Assembly (NCBI RefSeq): GCF_900107375.1
Contig: NZ_FNPT01000008.1
Coordinates: forward strand, 7,361 to 71,360
Length of the DNA stretch: 64,000 bases
Origin: Lysobacter sp. yr284
Lineage (GTDB): Bacteria > Pseudomonadota > Gammaproteobacteria > Xanthomonadales > Xanthomonadaceae
Direction: 5' to 3'
Under the pieces are notes generated by a model. The model made no database searches and was not told the DNA's origin. It saw nothing but the letters and a program-made list of their open reading frames with translations. Positions 12,462 through 21,383 of this stretch are shown here, in pieces; position 1 is the first letter of the stretch, and each line of letters begins with the position of its first letter. Position numbers and translations under genes: made by a program.

Positions 12462-12827
12462 TTACTTCTTGGCTTCTTCCGCCGGAGCGGCAGCGTCCTT
12501 GGCGGCGCCGGCAGCGTCCTTGGCAGCGTCGGCAGCGCCGGCAGCAGCGTCGGCGGCGGCGTCGGCAGCGGCCGGGGTCGCAGCGTTGGCAGCGGCGTCG
12601 GCCGAGGTGGCGGCGGCGTCGGCGGCGGTGGCAGCGGCGTCGGCCGAAGCAGCGGCGGCGTCGGCGGTGGCGGCGTCGCCAGCGGCAGCGGCGGTGTCAG
12701 CAGCGGCCTGGGCTTCGGTCGAAGCGGCAGCGGCGTCGGCGGAGGCTTCTTCGGCCTGCTTCTGGTTCGAGCAAGCGGCCAGGGCCAGGCCCAGAGCCAG
12801 GGCGATCAGCGCCTTGTTGAAGTTCAT
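12462..12827 (-). CDS. Alanine-rich lipoprotein 2
   Basis: This 121-residue protein has a lipoprotein signal (MNFNKALIALALGLALAAC, Cys at residue 19). The mature region is built of AADAA-type runs with Thr, Ser and Asp, ending PAEEAKK. It is a paralogue in design of the neighbour at 11843, with its own ribosome site (AGGAAACC before ATG 12827) and its own terminator, so the two can be expressed separately. Low complexity makes homology hard to judge. The role is unknown; an extended helix on the outer membrane is inferred. Confidence 0.85.
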   Translation of the reverse strand: MNFNKALIALALGLALAACSNQKQAEEASADAAAASTEAQAAADTAAAAGDAATADAAAASADAAATAADAAATSADAAANAATPAAADAAADAAAGAADAAKDAAGAAKDAAAPAEEAKK

Positions 12828-12977
12828 GATTCGGTTTCCTCGTCGTTTAGTTAGGCAACGCGCAAAAGCGCGCCGATAACATGATGACAAGCCGGTGACG
12901 TGTGTCAAGCGGCCCGCCGGTTTTTTTTGTGCAACGCGTTTTTAACTTTTACCGCGAACCGATTCGGCGTGGCTCGC

Positions 12978-14153
12978 TTACAGCAGTTCGATCGCGATCG
13001 CGGTCGCCTCGCCGCCGCCGATGCACAGCGAAGCGACGCCGCGCTTGCCGCCGCGGATGCGCAGGGCGTTGATCAGGGTGACCACCAGGCGTGCGCCGCT
13101 GGCGCCGATCGGATGGCCCAGCGCGACCGCGCCGCCGTGCACGTTGAGCTTGTCGTGGGCGATGCCCAACTCGGTCATCGGCGCCATCGCGACCACCGAA
13201 AACGCTTCGTTGACCTCGAACAGGTCGACGTCCTCGACCTTCCAGCCGGCCTTTTCGAGCACGTTTGAAATCGCTTTCACCGGCGCGGTGGTGAACCATT
13301 CCGGCGCCTGCGCGTGGCTGGCGTGGGCGACGATGCGCGCGAGCGGCTTGAGCCCGCGCGCGGCGGCTTCGTCGGCGCTCATCAGCGCGGTCGCGGCGGC
13401 GCCGTCGGAGATCTTGGAGGAGGCCGCGGCGGTCAGCACGCCGTCCTTGCCGAACGCCGGACGCAGGGTCGGGATCTTGGCCACGTCGATCTTGCCGGGC
13501 TCTTCGTCGGCGTCGACGACGACGTCGCCCTTGCGGCCCTTGACCGTCACGGAAACGATTTCATCCTTGAAGTGACCGGCCGACTGCGCAGCCTGCGCGC
13601 GCTTCACGCTCTCTTCGGAATAGGCGTCGATGGCGGCGCGATCGTAGCCGTACTTGGCGCAGGCGGCGTCGCCGAACACGCCCATGGCCTTGCCGTCGTA
13701 CGGGTTGGTCAGGCCGTCCCAGGCCATGTGGTCGAGGAACTCGGCGCTGCCGTAGCGGATGCCGGTGCGCGAGTTGTTGAGCAGGTGCGGGGCGTTGGTC
13801 ATCGACTCCATGCCGCCGGCGACGACGACCTTGGCCGAGCCGGCCTGGATCAGGTCGTGGGCGAGCATGATCGCCTTCATGCCCGAGCCGCAGACCTTGT
13901 TGATGGTGGTGCAGCCGGTGGCGACCGGCAGGCCGGCGCCGAGCGCGGCCTGGCGCGCCGGGGCCTGGCCGAGGCCGGCGGGGAGCACGCAGCCCATGAT
14001 GACTTCGTCGACCTGGTCGGCGGCCACGCCGGCCTGCTCCAGCGCGCCGGTGATCGCGGCGCTGCCCAGGACCGGGGTGGGGACGCCGGTGAACTGGCCG
14101 AGGAAGGAACCGATGGCGGTGCGCTTGGCACCGACGATGACGACATCGCTCAT
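12978..14153 (-). CDS. Acetyl-CoA C-acetyltransferase (thiolase)
   Basis: This 391-residue biosynthetic-type thiolase interconverts two acetyl-CoA with acetoacetyl-CoA, the end of leucine and fatty acid breakdown or the start of polyhydroxybutyrate synthesis. The nucleophile Cys lies in KVCGSGMKAIM (about residues 87-97). The C-terminal catalytic signatures are GHPIGASGAR and CIGGGEATAI. Length is standard for the AtoB/PhaA group. The ATG at 14153 has a purine-rich leader (cggagttccgcc). Placement between liuB and liuA supports a catabolic role. Context alone does not separate AtoB from PhaA. Confidence 0.92.
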   Translation of the reverse strand: MSDVVIVGAKRTAIGSFLGQFTGVPTPVLGSAAITGALEQAGVAADQVDEVIMGCVLPAGLGQAPARQAALGAGLPVATGCTTINKVCGSGMKAIMLAHDLIQAGSAKVVVAGGMESMTNAPHLLNNSRTGIRYGSAEFLDHMAWDGLTNPYDGKAMGVFGDAACAKYGYDRAAIDAYSEESVKRAQAAQSAGHFKDEIVSVTVKGRKGDVVVDADEEPGKIDVAKIPTLRPAFGKDGVLTAAASSKISDGAAATALMSADEAAARGLKPLARIVAHASHAQAPEWFTTAPVKAISNVLEKAGWKVEDVDLFEVNEAFSVVAMAPMTELGIAHDKLNVHGGAVALGHPIGASGARLVVTLINALRIRGGKRGVASLCIGGGEATAIAIELL

Positions 14154-14353
14154 GGCGGAACTCCGGAAAACTGTGGCGTGTGAGGGCCGGTGCCGGGCGT
14201 GGCCCGGGGACCGGAACCCGCCGATTATGCGGCGCCGTGTTGCGGTGCCGCAAATGTCCGTTCGGGCAGGGGGAAAGCGGGGTTTGGAATAACGAAAAAC
14301 GAACGAATCGGCGTCGCCACCGGCTCGAAGCTGAACGCCCGAGGCGCCACCGC

Positions 14354-14450
14354 CGGCGTTTATGGCAGCGACTTCAGTCCCGACGCTTTCGTCTCAGGTA
14401 GCGGTGATCTGGCCGAAAGGCGTCGGGACTGAAGTCCCTCCCACAAACGC
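14354..14450. repeat. Dispersed hairpin repeat, family B copy 2
   Basis: A long imperfect hairpin. Outer arms ggcgttta and caaacgcc enclose cttcagtcccgacgctttcg and its inverse. It lies in the 514-base gap between the divergent thiolase and autotransporter genes. The rest of the gap should hold both promoters; no other element is clear. Confidence 0.85.
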
Positions 14451-14667
14451 CGGCCTCGCCGCCGCGGCGACAAGGCCAAGGCCGAACCGGGCTTCGCGCG
14501 TTTTTGCTGGCCCGCCGGCGGATTCGTTTGTCGGCCACGCGGGTTTGGATTAAAACGAGCGGGTTCGGATTGAAAAGAACCTCGCGGCGCGACTGCCGCG
14601 GCGTTTGCGGCCGGCCGCTGGGGAGCGGCCACGTCTTCCATTGATCCAGAGCGCCGGGGGCCAGCCA

Positions 14668-17475
14668 ATGAAACGATTCGAACCTGCAATGCGGCGCAAT
14701 GCGCAATGGGCGTTGTGCGCGCTCGCGGCGGCGGTGCTGAGCGCCTGCGGCGGCGGAGGTGGCGGCGGCAACGTCCGCGAGACCCCGCCGAGCACGCCCA
14801 CCACGCCGCCCCCGACCACGCCGCCGAGCACGCCGCCGCCGCCGATCGGCGCGCACCTGGACCTGACCAACGCGCGCTCGGCGCAGGCGCTGGGCCTGAC
14901 CGGGCAGGGCGTGCGCATCGGCGTGGTCGACAGCGGCGTGCGCCGCGACCATCCCGCGCTCGCCGGCCGGGTCGGGCCGATGCTCGTCTACACCGACCCG
15001 CGCAGCAACAACCATCGCGTCGACGATGTGCTCGGCCACGGCACCTACGTCTCGCAGATCATCGCCGGCACCCCGGTCGGCGCGTGGCCGGGCGGCATCG
15101 CGCCGGGCGCGAACATCGTTTCCGCGCGCATCCTCGCCGACACCCGGCCCAGCGACGACGGCAGCGGCCAGGGCAACGAGGCGCGCGACAACGGCGGCCT
15201 CGACATCGTCAGCCGCGACCTCATGAACGCCGGCGTGCGGATCATGAACAACTCCTGGGGCGGCCTGTACTGGACCGGCGACAACGTCACCCGCAGTTTC
15301 ATTGCCGCCTACCAGCCCTTCATCGACAACGGCGGGCTGGTGGTGTTCGCCACCGGCAACGAATCCAAGCCGCAGCCGTCCGACAACGCCTCGCTGCCGA
15401 GCCAGGGCGCCGGCGCCAATGTGCTCGAACGCGGCTGGATCGCTGCGGCCGCGCTGGACTCGCTCAACCCGACCCGGCTGGCGAGCTATTCCAACGCCTG
15501 CGGCATCGCCATGAACTACTGCCTGGTCGCGCCCGGCGACGTCCAGGCCACCGGCGTCAACGACGCGGTCGGCGCGCCCAGCTACTGGGTGGTGCGCGGC
15601 ACCTCGTTCGCCGCGCCGCAGGTGTCGGGCGCGGCGGCGCTGGTGTGGCAGGCGTTTCCCTACTTCGACAACGACCTGGTGCGGCAGGCGCTGCTCGGCA
15701 ACGCCAAGGACCTCGGCGCGCCCGGCGTGGACCCGGTGTTCGGCCAGGGCCTGCTCGACGTCGGCGCGGCGGTGCGCGGCCTGCACCGGCTCGACTTCGG
15801 CGATGTGCGGGTGGCCTTCGACGGCACCTCGACCTGGAGCAATCCGCTCACCGGCGCGGGCGGCCTGAGCAAGGACGGCAGCGGCACGCTGCGCCTGGAC
15901 AGCAGCGCCGCGCATACCTACACCGGCGCCACCGAAATCGCCGGCGGCACCTTGCGCCTCAACGACGGCGGCAGCCTGGCCTCGCCGGTGACCGTGCGCG
16001 CCGGCGCGACTTTCGCCGGCGGCAACGGCGCCAAGCTCGCCAACCGCGTGGACAACCAGGGCGCGGTAAGGGTCGAAGGCGCGGGCTTGCGCATCGACGG
16101 CGACTACGCGCAATCGGCGGCGGGGCAGTTGCAGTTCTTCGTCGGCTCCAAGCTCGACGTCGGCGGCGCCGCCACGCTCGCCGGCGACGCGCGCGTGCTC
16201 GGGCAGCTGCCGGGCTACGTGCGCTCCAGCCGCGAAGTGTTCCTCAACGCCGGCAGCGTCAGCGGCCAGTTCGCCAGCCTGTCGAGCGCGCCGGGGGTGT
16301 TCCTGACCGCGACGCTGGGCTACAGCGGCACCCAGGCCTGGCTCGACATCAGCGCCCTGAGCATCGCCGCGACCGCGCAATCGCTGGGGATGCGCGCCGC
16401 CGACGTGGCCTCGGCCGTGCGCGTCGACGGCGCCCTGGACGGGCTCGGCGGCGGCGCCACGGCGACCGCGCCGGGCGCGCCGCAGGCGTTCTCGGCCGCC
16501 GCCGGCGCGCTGCAGCGCGCGGCCACCGCGCAGGCGGCGCAGCGTTCGCTGGCCAGCCTGTCGGGCGAATTGCACAGCGCCGACGCGGCGTTCGCGCTGA
16601 TGTCGATCGAAGCCAACCGGCGCGCGCTGGAATCGCGCCTGGACGCACAGTTCCTCGACGCCGCGCGCAGCGGCGCCTGGAGCGACCGCCTCGACGCGCA
16701 GCGGGCGATGGCGGGGCGCCTGGACCTGGACGCGCGCGGCTGGATCGTCGGCCACGACCAACGCGTCGGCGCCTGGAACCTGGGCGCCGCGCTGAGCCAG
16801 ACCGACGGCGTCGCCTACAGCGGCGAACGCCGCGACCGCGAGCGCAACCTCCAGACCGAAGGCCAGCTCTACGCCGCCTGGAACCGCGGCGACGCCTATG
16901 TGTTGGGGCGCGCCGCGTTCGGCCGGATGAGCCGCGACCTGCAGCGCGAAGTGCAACTGGGCGAGATGCGCTTCGGCACCGGCGCCGACTACGCCGAGCG
17001 CTACCTGAATCTCGGCGTCCAGGCCGGGCAGCGGCTGCGCGTCGGCGGCGGCGTGCTGACGCCCTACCTCGGTGCGCAGGCGCTGCGCCTGGATCGCGGC
17101 GGCTTCGAAGAAGCCGGCGCGGCCGGGTTCGGCCTGCGCGCCGGCGATTCCAGCCTCGCCGCGACCCAACTGCTGGCCGGCGCGCGGCTGGAGCGGCAGT
17201 GGCGGCTGGGTTCGGCGCAACTGAGCCTGAGCGGCCGCGCGGAGTGGCAGCGCACCCTGGCGCAGTCCGGGCGCTACATCGATGCGCGCTTCGCCGGCAT
17301 CGACGCGTGGTCGCCGATCCTGGCCGACCCGTTCGCGCGCGAGGCCGGCGTACTCGGGCTGGGCTTCAACGCGCGGTTCGCTAGCGGTGGGGTGCTGGCG
17401 CTGGATTTCGACAACCGGTACGAGTTCGGCCGGCAGTATCCGCGCGCGTTCGCGAGTTGGTCGCTGCCGTTCTGA
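14668..17475 (+). CDS. S8 subtilisin-type autotransporter protease
   Basis: This 935-residue protein has a lipoprotein-like signal (CALAAAVLSAC followed by a Gly run) and a subtilase passenger. The triad is Asp in GVVDSGVRRDH, His in GHGTYVSQI and Ser in RGTSFAAPQVSGAA. An autotransporter-associated strand repeat (GGTLRLNDGG) lies near residue 430. A 12-strand beta-barrel domain follows at about 660-935, ending in Phe. It is NalP/SSP-like: an outer-membrane-anchored or self-released protease. ATG 14668 was chosen because it opens the signal peptide; an upstream in-frame start exists at 14605. A bidirectional terminator follows. Confidence 0.93.
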   Translation: MKRFEPAMRRNAQWALCALAAAVLSACGGGGGGGNVRETPPSTPTTPPPTTPPSTPPPPIGAHLDLTNARSAQALGLTGQGVRIGVVDSGVRRDHPALAGRVGPMLVYTDPRSNNHRVDDVLGHGTYVSQIIAGTPVGAWPGGIAPGANIVSARILADTRPSDDGSGQGNEARDNGGLDIVSRDLMNAGVRIMNNSWGGLYWTGDNVTRSFIAAYQPFIDNGGLVVFATGNESKPQPSDNASLPSQGAGANVLERGWIAAAALDSLNPTRLASYSNACGIAMNYCLVAPGDVQATGVNDAVGAPSYWVVRGTSFAAPQVSGAAALVWQAFPYFDNDLVRQALLGNAKDLGAPGVDPVFGQGLLDVGAAVRGLHRLDFGDVRVAFDGTSTWSNPLTGAGGLSKDGSGTLRLDSSAAHTYTGATEIAGGTLRLNDGGSLASPVTVRAGATFAGGNGAKLANRVDNQGAVRVEGAGLRIDGDYAQSAAGQLQFFVGSKLDVGGAATLAGDARVLGQLPGYVRSSREVFLNAGSVSGQFASLSSAPGVFLTATLGYSGTQAWLDISALSIAATAQSLGMRAADVASAVRVDGALDGLGGGATATAPGAPQAFSAAAGALQRAATAQAAQRSLASLSGELHSADAAFALMSIEANRRALESRLDAQFLDAARSGAWSDRLDAQRAMAGRLDLDARGWIVGHDQRVGAWNLGAALSQTDGVAYSGERRDRERNLQTEGQLYAAWNRGDAYVLGRAAFGRMSRDLQREVQLGEMRFGTGADYAERYLNLGVQAGQRLRVGGGVLTPYLGAQALRLDRGGFEEAGAAGFGLRAGDSSLAATQLLAGARLERQWRLGSAQLSLSGRAEWQRTLAQSGRYIDARFAGIDAWSPILADPFAREAGVLGLGFNARFASGGVLALDFDNRYEFGRQYPRAFASWSLPF

Positions 17476-17517
17476 GTCGGCGCGGCCGCGGGTCGCGCCG
17501 GGCGTCGCGGGTTCGTG

Positions 17518-17597
17518 GTCGCGGCTTGCGCCGCTCCTACAGGTAGATCGCGAAGTTCCGGACTCGCCCTGTAGGAGCGGCGCAAGCCGCGACCGCG
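17518..17597. repeat. Dispersed repeat A, inverted pair
   Basis: Two copies of the ctgtaggagcggcgcaagcc unit face each other: 17518-17542 inverted and 17569-17597 direct, 26 bases apart. They lie after the autotransporter gene and could fold as a hairpin in RNA. Confidence 0.85.
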
Positions 17598-17679
17598 AAA
17601 CCCCGAACGCGACGAACCCCGACGCGCGCGCGATCCTCCGGATGAAGCCCCGCCCGCCGCGCCGTCGTCGCCGCAACGA

Positions 17680-17711
17680 AAAACGCCGCCGTGTCGCCAC
17701 GGCGGCGTTTT
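17680..17711. terminator. Bidirectional terminator
   Basis: A 14-bp stem (aaaacgccgccgtg / cacggcggcgtttt) with loop tcgc sits between the converging autotransporter and liuA genes. T-rich tracts lie on the 3' side for both strands. Confidence 0.88.
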
Positions 17712-17741
17712 CGTTTTTGAGCTCCGCGACCGACGCCGCGC

Positions 17742-18899
17742 TCAGCTCTTGCCGTCGAACAACTCGCGCCCGATCAGCATGCGCCGGATCTCGTTGGTGC
17801 CCGCGCCGATCGCGTAGAGCTTGGCGTCGCGCAGGATGCGCCCGGTCGGGTACTCGTTGATGTAGCCGTTGCCGCCGAGGGTCTGGATCGCTTCCAGCGC
17901 CACTTCGACCGCGGCGTCGGAGGCGTGCAGCAGGCACGAGGCGGCGTCGACGCGGCTCTTGTAGCCGGCGTCGAAGTCGCGCGCGACCTGGTAGGCGAAC
18001 GCGCGGCTGGACTGCAGCGAGGTGTACATGTCGGCGATCTTGCCCTGCATCAGGCCGAAGGTGCCGATCGCCGCGTCGAACTGCTTGCGCTCGCGCACGT
18101 AGGGCAGGGCGATGTCCATCGCCGACTGCATCAGCCCGAGCGGGCCGCCGGTCAGCACCAGGCGCTCGGTGTTGAGGCCGCTCATCAGCACCCTGACGCC
18201 CTGGTTGACTTCGCCGACCACGTTCTCGGCCGGGATCTCGCAGTTCTCGAACACCAGCTCGCAGGTGTTGGAGCCGCGCATGCCGAGCTTGTCGAGCTTC
18301 TGCGCGGTGGAAAAGCCCTTCATGCCCTTCTCGACGATGAAGGCGGTCATGCACTTGCTGCCGGCGTCCTTGCCCGCGGTGCGCATGTACACCAGCAGCA
18401 CGTCGGCTTCGGGGCCGTTGGTGATCCACATCTTGTTGCCGTTGGCGACCCACACGCCGTCGCGCAGTTCGGCGCGGCAGCTCATCGAGCCGACCACGTC
18501 GGAACCGGCGCCCGGCTCGCTCATCGCCAGCGCGCCCTTCCACTCGCCGGTGCACAGCTTGGGCAGGTACTTGGCGCGTTGGGCCTGGTTGCCGTTGGCG
18601 AACAGGTTGGACACGCACAGGTTGGAGTGCGCGCCGTAGGAGAGGCCGACCGAACCGGAGGCGCGCGAAATCTCTTCCATCGCCACCAGATGGGCCAGAT
18701 AGCCCATCTCGCTGCCGCCGAACTCGCCCGGCACGGTCATGCCGAGCAGGCCCATCTCGCCCAGCTTGGGCCACAGGTCCTGCGGGAACGCGTTGTCGTG
18801 GTCGATGCGCTCCGCGCGCGGAGCGATTTCGGCTTCGGCGAAACGGCGCACGGCATCGCGCAGCGCGTCGATCTCTTCACCCAGGGGAAAACTGCGCAT
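17742..18899 (-). CDS. liuA: Isovaleryl-CoA dehydrogenase
   Basis: This 385-residue FAD flavoprotein oxidises isovaleryl-CoA to 3-methylcrotonyl-CoA, the step before MCC. Acyl-CoA dehydrogenase signatures are [13 protein letters not shown] and [40 protein letters not shown] carries the catalytic Glu position characteristic of isovaleryl-CoA dehydrogenase, within helix G rather than near the C terminus. Length is standard. The ATG is one base after the stop of an alpha carbonic anhydrase gene, so the two are probably cotranscribed. Confidence 0.95.
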   Translation of the reverse strand: MRSFPLGEEIDALRDAVRRFAEAEIAPRAERIDHDNAFPQDLWPKLGEMGLLGMTVPGEFGGSEMGYLAHLVAMEEISRASGSVGLSYGAHSNLCVSNLFANGNQAQRAKYLPKLCTGEWKGALAMSEPGAGSDVVGSMSCRAELRDGVWVANGNKMWITNGPEADVLLVYMRTAGKDAGSKCMTAFIVEKGMKGFSTAQKLDKLGMRGSNTCELVFENCEIPAENVVGEVNQGVRVLMSGLNTERLVLTGGPLGLMQSAMDIALPYVRERKQFDAAIGTFGLMQGKIADMYTSLQSSRAFAYQVARDFDAGYKSRVDAASCLLHASDAAVEVALEAIQTLGGNGYINEYPTGRILRDAKLYAIGAGTNEIRRMLIGRELFDGKS

Positions 18900-18900
18900 A

Positions 18901-19668
18901 TCAGCCCTCGTAACGAATCAGCGGCCGCCCATTGAGCGGTTGGATGTTGCGGTTGTTGCGGCGGTAGTGGGCCAGGAACCCGTCGATCTGCCGCTTGGAC
19001 ATGGTCACCGGCGCCGGCATCACGTACCACTCGACATTTTCCGTCAGCGGCGGGGTCGTGAGCGAGCCCAGGTAGTGGTAGTAGCCGTGCGATTTCGGAA
19101 TCAGCCCCTCGATATCGATCTCGTGCTGGGCCGGCCGGACGTGGCCGGGCTTGAGATCGTCCAGCACTTCCTGCGCCACCGGATTGGCCGCGCCCTGTTC
19201 ATACATCACCCCGACCACCGCCAGCCGGCCGTCCTGGGCCTTGAACACGAAGTGGCCTTCGAGCGGGAAGTGCTTGCCGTCCAGGGTGTGCTCGCTCTGG
19301 GCGTGGAAGTGGAACTGGGCCAGTTTGAAGTGGCGGCCGCGGATGATCGCCTCGGTGGCGTGGGTGTCGACCTGCACCGCGTGGCCGTTGTCCTCGACCT
19401 TGTCGACCGCGCCGTGGGTGTGGCTGAACTCGATCGCCCGCGGCTCGCCCGGATCGGCCGCGACCGCGCCGGCGGCGACGATGTCGATCGGCGACTGCGA
19501 CCGGTCGTGCAGCGCCTGCCAGGCCTCCTGGCGCTCGTAGTCGTAGACCTCGTGGTGCCCGGCGGCGGCCGGCTTGGCCGGCGGCTCGTTCGCGCCGGCG
19601 GCGGACGCGGCGGCGAGGGCGATGGACAGCGCAGCAACGGCAGGCACAGCGAAGGCGGACGAACGCAT
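18901..19668 (-). CDS. cah: Alpha-class carbonic anhydrase
   Basis: This 255-residue protein has a Sec signal peptide (to about residue 26) and an alpha carbonic anhydrase domain that hydrates CO2, likely in the periplasm. QSPIDIV precedes the zinc site; FHFHAQSEH supplies two His ligands and the SEH segment continues the site. The C-terminal segment has [11 protein letters not shown] and the substrate-pocket pattern EWYVM. It is directly upstream of liuA with a one-base gap. Linking it to bicarbonate supply for methylcrotonyl-CoA carboxylase is tempting but hard to reconcile with secretion. Confidence 0.92.
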   Translation of the reverse strand: MRSSAFAVPAVAALSIALAAASAAGANEPPAKPAAAGHHEVYDYERQEAWQALHDRSQSPIDIVAAGAVAADPGEPRAIEFSHTHGAVDKVEDNGHAVQVDTHATEAIIRGRHFKLAQFHFHAQSEHTLDGKHFPLEGHFVFKAQDGRLAVVGVMYEQGAANPVAQEVLDDLKPGHVRPAQHEIDIEGLIPKSHGYYHYLGSLTTPPLTENVEWYVMPAPVTMSKRQIDGFLAHYRRNNRNIQPLNGRPLIRYEG

Positions 19669-19767
19669 GGCTTGGCTCCGGAGCGGGCGACGCTATGAGG
19701 GGATGGTGGGTAAAGCGTGCGTCTTGCTAAACGCAAAAGCGCACGAAAAACCCTACCGCGAATACGA

Positions 19768-19790
19768 CGACGGGGCCGATGGCCCCGTCG
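19768..19790 (-). terminator. Possible terminator after leucine dehydrogenase
   Basis: A 10-bp perfect stem (cgacggggcc / ggccccgtcg) with loop gat lies 10 bases past the stop at 19800. No clear T-run follows on the minus strand, so it is only a candidate. Confidence 0.5.
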
Positions 19791-19799
19791 AGGTGTGCT

Positions 19800-20903
19800 T
19801 CAGTGGCCGCTGCGGATGCGTCCGCGGAAGCTCGGGTTGGAGCGGCCGAGCGGCAGCTTCAACTTGCCGATCGCGCTGATGCGCTCTTCCGCCAGACGGT
19901 CGGCGGCGGTGTAGGTCGGGATGCTGTCGCGCTCGGCGATCTCGAAGATGCGGCCGAGGTTGTGGTAGATCGTGCGCATCATGCGCATGGCGCGCTCGCG
20001 GTTGTAGCCGTCGAGCTCCAGCGCCACGTTCATCACGCCGCCGGCGTTGACCGCGTAGTCCGGCGCGTACAGGATGCCGCGCTTGGCCACTTCGTCGCCG
20101 ATGGCGTTGTTGGCCAGCTGGTTGTTGGCGGCGCCGCAGATGATCTTGGCCTTCAGGCGCGGCAGGGTCTGCTCGTTGACGGTGCCGCCCAGCGCGCACG
20201 GCGAGTACACGTCGGCGTTGACGTCGTAGATCTCGTCCAGGCCCACCGCCTCGGCGCCGTACTCGGACACGGCCTTGTCGACCAGGCCCTTGTTGATGTC
20301 GGTGACGAAGATCTTCGCGCCGCGCTCCTTGAGCAGCTTCACGAACTCCATGCCGACGTGGCCCAGGCCTTGCACGGCGTAGCTGTACTTGCCCACTTCC
20401 TCGTCGCCGAAGCGCTTGTTCAGCGCCGCCATCAGGCCCTGCAGGGTGCCGTAGGCGGTGAACGGCGAGGGATCGCCCGAACCGCCGTGGACCTGGTGCA
20501 CGCCGGTGACGTACTCGGTCTCGCGGTAGACGTATTCCATGTCGTTGACGTCGATGCCGACGTCCTCGGCGGTGATGTAGCGGCCGCCCAGCGAATCGAC
20601 GAACTTGCCGAACGCGCGGAACAGCGCCTCGGACTTGTCGGCGGACGGGTCGCCGATGATGACCGCCTTGCCGCCGCCGATGTTGAGGCCGGCGACCGCG
20701 TTCTTGTAGGTCATGCCGCGGCTCAGGCGCAGCACGTCGTTGAGCGCGTCCTGCTCGGTCTTGTACGGCCACATGCGCAGGCCACCCAGGGCCGGGCCGA
20801 GCACGGTGTTGTGAATCGCGATGATGGCCTTCAGGCCGGCGTCCTTGTTATGGCAGAACACGACCTGCTCATGGCCGAAGGTGTCGAGGGTTTCGAAAAT
20901 CAT
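19800..20903 (-). CDS. Leucine (branched-chain) dehydrogenase
   Basis: This 367-residue NAD-dependent amino acid dehydrogenase of the Glu/Leu/Phe/Val family probably deaminates leucine, valine and isoleucine to their oxo acids. It has the glycine-rich ALGGLRMWPY segment. The catalytic Lys lies in VAGLNIGGGKAVI and the Rossmann motif is GLGHVGMEFV. Length fits leucine dehydrogenase rather than glutamate dehydrogenase (about 420-450). The neighbouring liuA, liuB, liuC and icmF genes fit this substrate class. The ATG at 20903 has a purine-rich leader. Confidence 0.92.
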   Translation of the reverse strand: MIFETLDTFGHEQVVFCHNKDAGLKAIIAIHNTVLGPALGGLRMWPYKTEQDALNDVLRLSRGMTYKNAVAGLNIGGGKAVIIGDPSADKSEALFRAFGKFVDSLGGRYITAEDVGIDVNDMEYVYRETEYVTGVHQVHGGSGDPSPFTAYGTLQGLMAALNKRFGDEEVGKYSYAVQGLGHVGMEFVKLLKERGAKIFVTDINKGLVDKAVSEYGAEAVGLDEIYDVNADVYSPCALGGTVNEQTLPRLKAKIICGAANNQLANNAIGDEVAKRGILYAPDYAVNAGGVMNVALELDGYNRERAMRMMRTIYHNLGRIFEIAERDSIPTYTAADRLAEERISAIGKLKLPLGRSNPSFRGRIRSGH

Positions 20904-21383
20904 CGGGTGCTCCGAACCGGGCGGGTTGCGCGGCGCTGGCGCGAGCGCGGTTACGCCTGGCTGTGGGTTAAGTCGTTGAAGTGGAAAGAAATCGCCTGTG
21001 CGGCGGCGAATCGTTCGGCCGGCGCAGGGCCGCTAGTCTAAAGCAATCGGGCAATACGGCTAGGTATGCCTGGACCGGCTGGCGGCGCGTCCGCGGGCCA
21101 CGGCGGGCGTGGTTTGCCGGGCGTGTCGTTTGGCTCGATCCAAAACCCCGGCGCGCCCGTGCGCGGGCGGCGAGGGCGGGGTGCGACGGCAGCGGCGCAG
21201 GCTGAATGCGATGGCGCCGGCTGCGTTCGCGTCGGCGCGGCAGGCGGCGGCGATCCGCAAGTGCCGCGAGGTCGCGACCGCACGGTGCGCGGCGACGCGA
21301 TGCGGCCGGTGTTTTCGCAACGACGCGGCGCGCGCCTCGCGGGACCGCTAACGAATGCCGCGCCCCGCCGCGCGCTGGGGCAG
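20904..21383. other. Intergenic region, no gene seen
   Basis: This 480-base GC-rich gap lies between the leucine dehydrogenase start and the stop of the next minus-strand gene. The segment near 20960-21060 is less GC-rich and probably contains the leucine dehydrogenase promoter. I see no RNA gene or repeat. Confidence 0.5.

Noticed and set aside
14374-18774. 1466-residue minus-strand open frame across the autotransporter and liuA
   Set aside because: It spans two real genes and repeats in the wrong frame, so it is a composition artefact.
20904-21383. Possible regulatory RNA or riboswitch before leucine dehydrogenase
   Set aside because: I could find no conserved stem or known aptamer pattern by eye.
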